DNA of 64,000 bases from JAJFJD01 sp965228695 (lineage in GTDB: Bacteria; Pseudomonadota; Alphaproteobacteria; UBA8366): contig CBDDIB010000002.1 of assembly GCA_965228695.1 (NCBI GenBank), forward strand, positions 186,001-250,000, written 5' to 3'. Made by a program: the position numbers and the translations under genes. The notes beneath the pieces were generated by a model, which worked only from the letters and a program-made list of their open reading frames with translations, was not told the origin of the DNA and searched no databases. Positions 7,889 to 16,090 of this stretch are shown piece after piece (positions within the stretch are counted from its first letter, which is position 1; every line of letters begins with the position of its first letter).

Positions 7889-9376
7889 CTAACCGGCCTC
7901 ATCCATGACGCGGGCGAGGGTGGCAACCCCGCGCTTCATTTCCGGCAGTGGCACGCCGGCGTAGCCCAGCATCAAACCATGCCGCGGCGTGTCCTCCAGG
8001 TAATGGCGGGACAGGGACGGCGCTTCGACGCCGCGGTCGCGGGCCGCCTGCGTCAATGCCGCATCGTCGACCCCGTCGCCAAGATAGCCGATCAAATGCA
8101 TGCCGGAATCCTGGGCCTCCACCTGCAGCCGATCACCCAACCGGCCCTGCACCACGTCGATCAAATCCGCCTGCCGTTCGGCATAAAGCGCCCGCATCCG
8201 GCGGATATGCGCGGCCAGATAGCCCTCGCCGATAAAGTCCGCCAGCGCGCCCTGCGCCGCGGACGACGGATGCGTATCGATGAGTTGCCGCACACCGCGG
8301 AAGGCGTCGATCAGGTCGCGCGGCACCACCAGATAACCGAGCCGCAATCCGGGAAACATCACCTTGCTGAAAGTGCCGAGATAGATCACCCGGCCGTCGG
8401 AATCGAGGCCCTGAAGCGCCGCGAGCGGCCGGCCGGCATAACGGTACTCGCTGTCGAAATCGTCCTCGATCACGAAGGCGTCCGCCGCATGCGCCCAATC
8501 GAGCAGTTCGAGTCGCCGCTTCAGGCTCATGGTCACGCCAAGCGGATAGTGATGCGAGGGGGTGACGCAGACCAGCCGGGCCTTCGGGGCGCGGCGACGG
8601 CCGTGGTCCACGCTGATCCCTTCCGCGTCGAGCGGCACCGGCACCAGCGCCGCCCCGGCCCCCAGCAGCGCACCGCGGATTCCGAGATAGCCCGGGTCCT
8701 CGACGCAAACCTCGTCCCCCGGATCGATCAGGACCCGCGCGGCGAGATCCAATGCTTGCTGCGAGCCGGAGACGACCAGCACCTGATCGGCATCGCAGGA
8801 GACCGCCCGCGCCGCGCCGAGATAATCGGCGATCGCCGCGCGCAGCGGCTCGTACCCCGCGACATCGCCGCCGACGAGAAATTCGCGTTTCGGATAGCGC
8901 CAGTGCCGTGCCAGCAACCGCGCCCAATCATCGAAAGGAAACCGTCCGAGTTCGGGAAAGCCCGGCGAGAAGGCGACCGCCCGCGCGCCGACGGAGGTGC
9001 GGATGCCGGCCAGATACCGGCCGCGCCGCGACAGGCTGGGCTTCGCCGCCCCGCGGTCGGCCCGCGCCTCCTCGCGCCCGGGCCGCGCCGACAGCAACTC
9101 TTCCGGCAACGTAGCCGATACATAGGTGCCCGCGCCGACCCGTCCCTGCACATACCCTTCGGCCAGCAATTGGTCGAAGGCGATGACCACCGTGTTGCGC
9201 GAGACGGACAGGTCCGACGCCAGGGTGCGCGTCGAGGGCAGGCGCGTATCAGGCCGCAGCCGCCCGTCGAGGATGGCCTCGCGAATCGCGAAATAAACCT
9301 GCCGGTAGAGCGGTTCGTCGGCCGTGCGGTCGATGGACAATGTACCGATCGGCGCGGCCGCATAGCGCCGTATCAT
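7889..9376 (-). CDS. MocR-type GntR/aminotransferase-fold transcriptional regulator (PdxR-like)
   Basis: An N-terminal GntR winged HTH (EPLYRQVYFAIREAILDGR ... LPSTRTLASDLSVSRNTV) is fused to a full type I PLP aminotransferase fold. The presumed PLP lysine lies in LGTFSKVMFPGLRLG. Such MocR regulators sense PLP or amino compounds and control pyridoxal, GABA or taurine metabolism. The frame reaches 9436, but the ATG at 9376 gives the normal N-terminus and leaves a perfect dyad in the upstream region. Length is about 495 residues. The regulated gene is not evident. Confidence 0.88.
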   Translation of the reverse strand: MIRRYAAAPIGTLSIDRTADEPLYRQVYFAIREAILDGRLRPDTRLPSTRTLASDLSVSRNTVVIAFDQLLAEGYVQGRVGAGTYVSATLPEELLSARPGREEARADRGAAKPSLSRRGRYLAGIRTSVGARAVAFSPGFPELGRFPFDDWARLLARHWRYPKREFLVGGDVAGYEPLRAAIADYLGAARAVSCDADQVLVVSGSQQALDLAARVLIDPGDEVCVEDPGYLGIRGALLGAGAALVPVPLDAEGISVDHGRRRAPKARLVCVTPSHHYPLGVTMSLKRRLELLDWAHAADAFVIEDDFDSEYRYAGRPLAALQGLDSDGRVIYLGTFSKVMFPGLRLGYLVVPRDLIDAFRGVRQLIDTHPSSAAQGALADFIGEGYLAAHIRRMRALYAERQADLIDVVQGRLGDRLQVEAQDSGMHLIGYLGDGVDDAALTQAARDRGVEAPSLSRHYLEDTPRHGLMLGYAGVPLPEMKRGVATLARVMDEAG

Positions 9377-9390
9377 GGCGGCTCCAGACG

Positions 9391-9438
9391 TAATGGTTCT
9401 ATCAGAATCGGATAATGAGAGTTTTATACGAACCATTA
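9391..9438. promoter_or_regulatory. Perfect 9-bp inverted repeat, probable MocR operator
   Basis: TAATGGTTC (9391-9399) and GAACCATTA (9430-9438) are exact reverse complements separated by 30 bases. They lie immediately upstream of the preferred MocR start. Widely spaced repeats of this kind fit the two-site binding known for PdxR/MocR dimers, so autoregulation is likely (inference). Confidence 0.5.
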
Positions 9439-9542
9439 TGGCGCGGAAACACCTGATTTGGCGCTTCCGCCCGTCAAAAAGCGCCTAACCCGCCAGGGCT
9501 AGACGCGCTGCGGCCGGAACCGCCCGCGACGCCGACGGAACG

Positions 9543-10802
9543 TCAGCCGGCCGTCCGATATCCTGGAAAGTGAATCTGGGCGCAGGTTCCGCCATCGCCC
9601 AGCGCGTCGATCTTGAGTTCGGCGCCGTGCAATTCGGCCAATTTCTTGACGATGGGAAGGCCTATCCCAGCCCCTTCGAATTGGCGATTGTATCCGGTAT
9701 CGATTTGGCCGAAGACCGCCAAGGCCTCGTCCAGCGCCGCCGCGTCAAACCCGATACCGGTATCGGTAACAGCGATCGTCACCGAGTTATCGTCCGCCAC
9801 ACCGAGCGAGACATCGATACGGCCGCCCTTCGGCGAAAATTTAATCGCATTGCCGATCAGTTCGAGCACGATCTGCTGAATATGAATGGGATCGCCGGAG
9901 AGCGATACCGGCTCTTTCGGCGGCTGGAAGTGAATGTCGACGCCGCGGAGCACCGCTTCTCCCGACAGCGAGTCCACGCTTTCACGCGTCAGGGCATGGA
10001 TATCCAGGACCGCCTCCTTGATTTCCACGCTGCCGGCATCGGTCAATTCCAATAATCGATCAACGAGATCGAGTTGCCGCCGCCCGCCCTTGGATATCTG
10101 CTCCGCATACTCCCTATATTGCGCCGGTTGGACGGGACCCAACATTTCTTGCGCGATGCAGTCGGCGAACCCGATGACGGCGTTGAGCGGCGTGCGGAGT
10201 TCATGGCTCATCGTCGCCAAAAATTGCGCTTTCGCTTTGTCGCCGGCTTCGACCAATTCCCGCAGGTCGCGCATTTGTCCCAACAACCCGCTCTCCGTTC
10301 GCCGGGAGTGTTCCCGCAGGCGGATTTCGTCGATCACAATTTGTGCGAAGGCCTTGAGGCTTTCCCGATCATGCGTCCCGAACGTGTCGCGCGGCTTGTC
10401 GTCGATTATGCAAAACGTTCCGATGGCAGCGCCGTTCACGACCAAGGGCTGGCCGGCGTAGAACCGAATATGGGGTGGGCCGGTCACGAGCGGATTGTTT
10501 TCGAAGCGCGGATCGCGCGCCGCATCGAGAACGATCAACGCCTCCGGTTCCATGATCGCATGAGCACAAAATGCGTGTTCGCGCGGCGTCTCCGCCGCAT
10601 CGATGCCGCAACAGGCCTTGAACCACTGCCGATCCTTATCGATGAGCGACACCAACGCCACCATCGACCCGAAATAGGTCTTGGCGAGCCAAACCAGCCG
10701 ATCGAATTCGGGTGCGGGTTCGCTGTCCAAAAGCGAGAGATCATCCAAGACGAACTGACGGTATTCTTCGTTGAACGGCGTCGGATAAGGGGTCTTCTCC
10801 AT
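9543..10802 (-). CDS. GAF-domain histidine kinase, soluble, orphan
   Basis: This 419-residue protein has an N-terminal GAF domain (about residues 25-160, with a CCGIDAAETPREHAFCAHAI stretch) and a HisKA domain with H-box MSHELRTPLNAVIGF. The HATPase domain shows N box ELIGNAIKFSP, G1 VTDTGIGFD and G2 GAGIGLPIVKKL. There are no membrane segments, so it senses a cytoplasmic signal. No response regulator lies next to it. The Cys pair in the GAF domain might bind a ligand or metal, but this is speculation. No strong ribosome-binding site is visible. Confidence 0.9.
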   Translation of the reverse strand: MEKTPYPTPFNEEYRQFVLDDLSLLDSEPAPEFDRLVWLAKTYFGSMVALVSLIDKDRQWFKACCGIDAAETPREHAFCAHAIMEPEALIVLDAARDPRFENNPLVTGPPHIRFYAGQPLVVNGAAIGTFCIIDDKPRDTFGTHDRESLKAFAQIVIDEIRLREHSRRTESGLLGQMRDLRELVEAGDKAKAQFLATMSHELRTPLNAVIGFADCIAQEMLGPVQPAQYREYAEQISKGGRRQLDLVDRLLELTDAGSVEIKEAVLDIHALTRESVDSLSGEAVLRGVDIHFQPPKEPVSLSGDPIHIQQIVLELIGNAIKFSPKGGRIDVSLGVADDNSVTIAVTDTGIGFDAAALDEALAVFGQIDTGYNRQFEGAGIGLPIVKKLAELHGAELKIDALGDGGTCAQIHFPGYRTAG

Positions 10803-11144
10803 AGTCCAGACACTGCCCGACGACGGTTAAAAATCTCTTTCCTATCCGGCGAAATCGAACGGGTTTCCGAAGATTATCATTTAGTTTTAAACGCCTAAGA
10901 ATTAGGCAAAACCAGCGAAGGGCAGTTCCAGGACCGCATGTCGGCCAGTCGCAAATTCGGGTCTTACGCAACAAACCCCGCGTTACTCCGCCGCCGGACA
11001 TCACAAATCCGCTTCGATCGATCACGAATAATCTATCGAACACGCCGATCGATTGAGCGATTTTTGGTTGTCATCGGCGGAACGGCCTCTACATTTGACG
11101 CCGTAGCCGCCCTGGCGGGGCGGTTCGCCGCGAAAGGCCGTTAG
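10803..11144. other. Intergenic region between divergent kinase and radical SAM genes
   Basis: This region of about 340 bases has no convincing gene. It contains a small perfect dyad, GCCTAA-GAA-TTAGGC (10893-10907), in a locally AT-rich stretch about 90 bases upstream of the kinase start; it could be an operator. The GC-rich segment near 11108-11126 can form a small hairpin just before the radical SAM start. A 68-codon frame at 10938-11144 is rejected as non-coding. Confidence 0.5.
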
Positions 11145-12110
11145 ATGACAGTTCAAAATCGAGGACCCGGCGCGCCGTTGGATCCCGTGAAGTTTCAACA
11201 CCCGGACTTCACGGCGACCGGCGAACGCCGCGCCGCCGTCGGCCTCACCGCACTGAAGACGCTGTGGTTCAACACCGGCACGCTGTGCAACCTCACCTGC
11301 GAGAATTGTTACATCGAATCAAGCCCGACGAATGACCGGCTCGTCTATCTAAGCGTCGCGGAAGTAACCGCCTATCTCGACGAGATCGCGGCGGACGATC
11401 TGGGCACGACCGAGATCGGCTTCACCGGCGGCGAGCCGTTCATGAACCCTGACGTCCCCGCCATTCTGGAAGAAACGCTGTCGCGCGGTCTGCAGGCGCT
11501 CGTCCTGACCAACGCGATGCGGCCGATGATAAAATGCGCCGATGCACTGTTGGACCTGAAAAGGCGGTTTGGCGATCAGTTGCTGCTGCGCGTATCGCTC
11601 GACCATCACACCGCGGAACTGCATGAGTTGGTGCGCGGAAAATTCTCGTGGCGAACCGCGATCGACGGGCTTCGTTGGCTGTCGGACAACGGCTTCAACA
11701 TCCATGTGGCGAGCCGCACCTGCTGGAACGAACCGGACACGGTCATGCGCGCGGGTTTCGCGAAGATGTTCGGGAAGGAAGGCATCGCCATCGACGCAAA
11801 CGACCCGGTCGCGACGATGCTGCTGCCGGAAATGGATCAGGCGCTCGACGTGCCGGAGATCACCGAGCAATGCTGGGACATTCTCGGCGTGTCGCCCGAC
11901 GCGATGATGTGCGCCACGTCGCGCATGGTGGTGAAGCGCAGGGGCGCCGACCGGCCGGTCGTCACGCCCTGCACCCTGCTGCCGTATGACGAAGCCTTCG
12001 ACATGGGCCATACGCTGTCCGAGGCGGCCACGGCCGTGAAATTGAACCATCCGCATTGCGCGCGCTTCTGCGTGCTCGGCGGCGGGGCCTGCAGCCGCAG
12101 TGCCGCGTAG
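11145..12110 (+). CDS. radical SAM protein with C-terminal SPASM-like Cys motif, substrate unknown
   Basis: This 321-residue protein has the radical SAM 4Fe-4S motif C48-x3-C52-x2-C55 (CNLTCENCY) and the SAM-binding GGEP at 95-98. The C-terminal region adds TPCTLLPYD and then C305-x3-C309-x6-C316 (HCARFCVLGGGAC), resembling a reduced SPASM/twitch auxiliary-cluster domain. Such domains are common in peptide-modifying and anaerobic-maturase enzymes. No short precursor peptide is evident nearby. It is followed 35 bases later by a divergent metallophosphoesterase-fold gene, and the two probably form an operon. Confidence 0.88.
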   Translation: MTVQNRGPGAPLDPVKFQHPDFTATGERRAAVGLTALKTLWFNTGTLCNLTCENCYIESSPTNDRLVYLSVAEVTAYLDEIAADDLGTTEIGFTGGEPFMNPDVPAILEETLSRGLQALVLTNAMRPMIKCADALLDLKRRFGDQLLLRVSLDHHTAELHELVRGKFSWRTAIDGLRWLSDNGFNIHVASRTCWNEPDTVMRAGFAKMFGKEGIAIDANDPVATMLLPEMDQALDVPEITEQCWDILGVSPDAMMCATSRMVVKRRGADRPVVTPCTLLPYDEAFDMGHTLSEAATAVKLNHPHCARFCVLGGGACSRSAA

Positions 12111-12145
12111 CGCCGCAGGCTTCGGTCGAAAGCGCCGCCAAAATC

Positions 12146-13018
12146 ATGCCGCAAACACACCATCTCGGATCCTTCGATAAACCGCTGCTGATCTTCGGCG
12201 GGCCCTACGGCAACCGGCAAGCGCTCGAAGCGTTGCTCGCGGCGGCCGCGGCGCTCGACATTCCGGCGAACCAAATGCTGTGTACCGGCGACCTGGCCGC
12301 CTATGCCGCCGAGCCCCAAGCCGTTGCGGACCGCCTCCGGGACGCCGGCGTCGCCGTCGTGATGGGCAACGTCGAGGAATCGCTCGGCGCCGATGCCGGG
12401 GACTGTGGCTGCGGATTCACGCGCGGCAGCGAATGCGACGTGATGGCGGCGCACTGGTACCGGTATGCGGCCGAAGCGGTCGACGCGGAGACCAAGCGCT
12501 GGATGCGCGACCTGCCGCGCCGCATCGATCTCTCCCTCAATGGCGTATCGATTGCCGCCATTCACGGCGGCGTCGGCCAAATCAACCGGTTCATCTTCCC
12601 GGCGACGCCGTCCGACGAAAAAGCGACCGAGCTCGATTCAGCCGGCGTGGAGATAGCGGTCGGTGGACATTCCGGCCTGCCATTCAGCGAAACGGTCGGC
12701 CCGCGGCTTTGGCACAATGCCGGCGTGATCGGCTTGCCCGCCAACGACGGCACGCCGCGGGTCTGGTACAGCGTGCTGATCCCGAACCCCGATGGAATCA
12801 GCGTCGAATTGCGCGCCCTGTCCTACGACCACGAAGGCGCCGCGGCCGCAATCCGGGCCGCGGATCTGCCGCAGGCCTACGCGGACGCGCTGGAAACCGG
12901 CTACTGGCCGAATGACGACATCATGCCGGATGCCGACCGGCGCCGGCGCGGCGTGGCGTTGACCGAGCAGACATTGCATTGGCCGCGGCCTTGCCAATCG
13001 GTAGCGGCGGCTGAATAA
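12146..13018 (+). CDS. divergent metallophosphoesterase-fold protein with Cys motif
   Basis: The 290-residue calcineurin-like fold is recognisable from CTGDLAAY (48-49 GD), GNVE (74-77), IHGG (H140) and GGHSG (173-177). Several canonical metal ligands are missing: the first D-x-H motif is replaced by IFGGPYGN, GNHE reads GNVE, and the final GHTH reads GHSG. A conserved-looking insert DCGCGFTRGSEC provides C87, C89 and C97. Catalysis may therefore be altered or use another metal set. The frame is open to 12056, but the ATG at 12146 starts where homology begins. It is coupled to the upstream radical SAM gene. Confidence 0.75.
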   Translation: MPQTHHLGSFDKPLLIFGGPYGNRQALEALLAAAAALDIPANQMLCTGDLAAYAAEPQAVADRLRDAGVAVVMGNVEESLGADAGDCGCGFTRGSECDVMAAHWYRYAAEAVDAETKRWMRDLPRRIDLSLNGVSIAAIHGGVGQINRFIFPATPSDEKATELDSAGVEIAVGGHSGLPFSETVGPRLWHNAGVIGLPANDGTPRVWYSVLIPNPDGISVELRALSYDHEGAAAAIRAADLPQAYADALETGYWPNDDIMPDADRRRRGVALTEQTLHWPRPCQSVAAAE

Positions 13019-13058
13019 TCCGCCTGCGCTCCACGCGCTACGCTGCCAAGGACGAGTC

Positions 13059-14240
13059 GTGAGCTACAAATACCCTTATAAGGGCATCCGTGTCCTCGAT
13101 GTGTCGCAAGGCTTTGCCGGACCATATGTCGGCGGCATGCTGTCGCTATACGGCGCGTCGGTCATCAAGGTCGAACCCCCGGAGGGCGATTGGATCCGAA
13201 TCATCGGCAAGGCGTTCGGCGGGAACACGCCGCTCGGCGTCGTGGCCAATCGCGGCAAGCGCAGCATCGCGATCAACCTCAAGACGGAGTCGGGCCGGGC
13301 CCTGGTCCATCAGATCGCGGAAACCGCCGACGTCTTTCTGGAGAGCTTCCGGCCCGGGGTCGCCGCGCGGCTGGGCATCGCCTACCCGGATATCAAGAAG
13401 ATCAATCCGCGGATCATCTACCTGTCGGTCAGCGGATTCGGCCAGGACGGTCCCGACGCAGGCCGGCCCGCCACCGATACGGTGATCCAGGCCAATTCCG
13501 GATTCATGTCGGTCAATGAAGGCATGGACGGGGTGCCGCACAAGGCCGGCGTGCTGATCGCCGATACGTCGACCGGTATCTATGGATTCCAGGCTGTCGC
13601 CGCGGCGCTGTTCGCCCGGCAGCATGAAGCCGAAGGACTGCACCTCGACGTCAGCCTGATGCAGTCCACCGCCGCCTTCGTGGCACCCAAGATCGTGGAA
13701 TACCATGTGGAAGACGGCGCGCCGCGGCTGCTCAACGCTCCCGCCGGCAGCTACCGGACCAAGGACGGCTGGCTGGCCGTTACACTCGTTAAAGAGCATC
13801 ATTTCGAGAAGCTGTGCCAGGCGATCGGCCAAGAGGCATTGACCGGCGATCCCCGGTTCGCGAATTTCGATACCCGCGCGGAACATATCAACATCTTGAA
13901 AGCGATCATTGGCGAGGCCTTGCTCAACAAGACCACCGACGAATGGGTCGCGACCCTCACCGAACACGAAGTGTTGTGCAGCCCGATCGCGGATTTCAGC
14001 GATTGGCTTGCGGACCCGCAGGCCGTCGCGACCCATGCCGCCCCGGTCGTCGACCAGCCCGGCATGGGACCGGTCCCGATTCCCGCCATCCCGGGGACGG
14101 ACCCGGACACCGACGTCGAGTCGCAGCCGGTCGCCCCGTCGGTCGGCGAGCATGGCCGCGAAATCCTTTCCGAATTCGGTTTCGACGACGACCGCATCGC
14201 CGTCCTCGTCCACGATGGCGCGGTCACGCTGCCACCCTAA
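13059..14240 (+). CDS. CaiB/BaiF family (class III) CoA-transferase
   Basis: This 393-residue protein starts at GTG with the family N-terminus (YKGIRVLDVSQGFAGPYVGGML, shown in part). It carries KVEPPEGDWIR, and VLIADTSTGIYGFQA holds the Asp that forms the aspartyl-CoA mixed anhydride. These enzymes move CoA between organic acids such as formyl/oxalyl, carnitine, succinate or citramalate. The following gene is a MaoC hydratase, so the pair may activate and hydrate an acyl-CoA. The acceptor acid is unknown. Confidence 0.9.
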   Translation: MSYKYPYKGIRVLDVSQGFAGPYVGGMLSLYGASVIKVEPPEGDWIRIIGKAFGGNTPLGVVANRGKRSIAINLKTESGRALVHQIAETADVFLESFRPGVAARLGIAYPDIKKINPRIIYLSVSGFGQDGPDAGRPATDTVIQANSGFMSVNEGMDGVPHKAGVLIADTSTGIYGFQAVAAALFARQHEAEGLHLDVSLMQSTAAFVAPKIVEYHVEDGAPRLLNAPAGSYRTKDGWLAVTLVKEHHFEKLCQAIGQEALTGDPRFANFDTRAEHINILKAIIGEALLNKTTDEWVATLTEHEVLCSPIADFSDWLADPQAVATHAAPVVDQPGMGPVPIPAIPGTDPDTDVESQPVAPSVGEHGREILSEFGFDDDRIAVLVHDGAVTLPP

Positions 14241-14252
14241 CGCGAAAGCCCT

Positions 14253-14744
14253 ATGATGACCGACTCACCGAAAAACCCGGCTACGCGCGCCGACGAGGAC
14301 AGCCATTTTTTCGAGGACCTGCAGATCGGGCAGCAATTCCCCATCCCCTCACGGACGATGACGGACGCGCTTTTTGCGGCCTTCCAGCTGGCCTCGGGCG
14401 ACAATCATCCGAGCCACTACGACGTGGAATACTGCCGCGCGCACGGCCATCCGGGCATGCTGGCGCACGGGTTTCAGACCCTTATCCAGACCGCGCCCGG
14501 CGCCGGCACCTTCCCCTTCTACGTCGGCAGCGCCCTCGTGGGCTTCCTGGAGCAGGCGTCGCGCTTTCTGAAGCCGGTCTATGTCGGGGACACGCTCTAT
14601 TCGATGCTCGAGGTCGCCGACCTGAAACCGCAGCGGACCACCGGCGTCGCAACGTTGCGATCGACGGTCCACAATCAGAAGGACGAACTTGTTCTCGAGG
14701 GCGAGTTGAAATTTCTGATCCGTCTGCGCGCCCCGAACGTATGA
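14253..14744 (+). CDS. MaoC family acyl-CoA dehydratase
   Basis: This 163-residue hot-dog-fold protein carries the hydratase-2 signature SGDNHPSHYDVEY, with likely catalytic D50 and H55, followed by GHPGMLAHGFQT. Family enzymes hydrate or dehydrate enoyl-CoA or mesaconyl-type substrates. It lies 12 bases downstream of the CoA-transferase, so an operon is likely. Two adjacent ATGs (14253 and 14256) could both serve as start. Confidence 0.88.
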   Translation: MMTDSPKNPATRADEDSHFFEDLQIGQQFPIPSRTMTDALFAAFQLASGDNHPSHYDVEYCRAHGHPGMLAHGFQTLIQTAPGAGTFPFYVGSALVGFLEQASRFLKPVYVGDTLYSMLEVADLKPQRTTGVATLRSTVHNQKDELVLEGELKFLIRLRAPNV

Positions 14745-14848
14745 TATCCTGGAGGCGGTGACCTGCTTCCAATTCGCCTTTGACAACGAGGCGCTTCCGG
14801 CCAATATGGGGAAATCGGGCAGCGTGAAGGGGCACGCCGGAGTAAAGA

Positions 14849-15241
14849 ATGTACGAACAAGAAACGCGTCAGATCAAAGTCACGGTTAAGCCATTCTACC
14901 TGGAAGACCAATCCTCACCCGACGAAAATCACTTTGTATGGGCTTATCATGTGCGGATTGAGAATGACGGCGGCGAAACGGTGCAATTGCGCAATCGGTA
15001 TTGGCGGATTACCGATGCTCTCGGGCGGGTGCAGGAAGTCCGCGGCCCCGGTGTGGTCGGGGAACAACCGGTGCTGAATCCCGGTGACGATTTCGAGTAT
15101 ACGAGCGGTACCCCGCTGCAAACACCGTCGGGAATCATGGTGGGGACCTATCAAATGGAAGCGGCGAGTGGCGAATTCTTCGATGTCGATATTCCGGCTT
15201 TTTCCCTGGATAGCCCTCACCAGCCGGTACAATTGAACTAA
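14849..15241 (+). CDS. apaG: ApaG (Co2+/Mg2+ efflux protein family)
   Basis: This 130-residue ApaG-domain protein shows the typical sequence IKVTVKPFYLEDQSSP..., then WAYHVRIENDGGETVQLRNR, RYWRITDALGRVQEVRGPGVVGEQP and the SGTPLQTPSG loop. ApaG is a fibronectin-III-like fold of poorly defined role, linked genetically to Co2+ resistance and Ap4A metabolism. Length is normal. It is followed by folE, 79 bases away. Confidence 0.95.
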   Translation: MYEQETRQIKVTVKPFYLEDQSSPDENHFVWAYHVRIENDGGETVQLRNRYWRITDALGRVQEVRGPGVVGEQPVLNPGDDFEYTSGTPLQTPSGIMVGTYQMEAASGEFFDVDIPAFSLDSPHQPVQLN

Positions 15242-15320
15242 ATAGATCAATCGTAGCCGATCAAGACACATTGAATACCGCCGTGCGTCCAAGGGGACGT
15301 GACGCAGGAAGGAGTTAGTC

Positions 15321-15971
15321 GTGACGGAGCTCAAGAAGGCAAAAAAACCCGGGGCCATAGACCTCGAAGCATCCGGTGTGCCGGACCGTCCGGCCCAAGG
15401 CGAGGCCGAAGACGCGGTCCGGACACTGATCCGCTGGGCCGGCGACGACCCTAGCCGCGATGGGTTGCTCGGCACGCCGGAGCGGGTCGTTCGTGCCTAT
15501 GACGAATTCTTCGCCGGGTATAAAGAAGACCCCATGGAGATGCTGAAAAAAACCTTCAGCGAAACAGAAGGTTACGATGAAATGGTTGTCCTGCGGGACA
15601 TCGATTTTCATTCCCACTGCGAGCATCATATCGTCCCGATTATCGGCAAAGCCCATGTCGGCTACCTGCCCAGCGAACGGGTTGTCGGTATCAGCAAATT
15701 GGCGCGCGTCATCGAAACATTTGCCCGCCGGCTGCAAATCCAGGAAAAACTGACGGCACAAATCGCCAACACTCTGGAAGAAGTGCTGCAGCCCAAGGGC
15801 GTGGCCGTCGTGATCGAGGCCGTGCACCAGTGCATGACGACGCGCGGCGTCAAGAAACAGGGCGTTTCCCTGGTCACCAGCCGTATGTTGGGCCAATTCC
15901 GGGACGACGCGAAAACCCGCCGCGAGTTCCTGTCGATCATCGGCAGCCCCGGAAATTCGATCGGACACTGA
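15321..15971 (+). CDS. folE: GTP cyclohydrolase I
   Basis: This 216-residue protein catalyses GTP to 7,8-dihydroneopterin triphosphate, the first step of tetrahydrofolate synthesis (also a queuosine precursor). Zn-binding HCEHHIVP and QCMTTRGV motifs are present, as are KTFSETEGYDEMV and LPSERVVGISKLARV. The start is GTG after a good AGGAAGGAG ribosome-binding site. The N-terminal extension of about 30 residues is variable in the family. Probably homodecameric and cytosolic. Confidence 0.96.
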   Translation: MTELKKAKKPGAIDLEASGVPDRPAQGEAEDAVRTLIRWAGDDPSRDGLLGTPERVVRAYDEFFAGYKEDPMEMLKKTFSETEGYDEMVVLRDIDFHSHCEHHIVPIIGKAHVGYLPSERVVGISKLARVIETFARRLQIQEKLTAQIANTLEEVLQPKGVAVVIEAVHQCMTTRGVKKQGVSLVTSRMLGQFRDDAKTRREFLSIIGSPGNSIGH

Positions 15972-16090
15972 CCGTCGCTCACAGCGCCGGCTGCGGCCCT
16001 ATCGGCAAAAGCTGGACAAAATCGGCGCATTAGCCGATTCTTGGGCGATAATAGCGAAGTTCGCGCAGCTCTTTCGGACGCCGCGGCACC

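Noticed and set aside
7979..9415. 478-codon plus-strand frame opposite the MocR gene
   Set aside because: Antisense shadow; composition is His/Arg/Gln rich without domains.
10938..11144. 68-codon frame just before the radical SAM start
   Set aside because: Arg-rich composition typical of out-of-frame GC-rich DNA, no ribosome-binding site and no recognisable motif; treated as non-coding.
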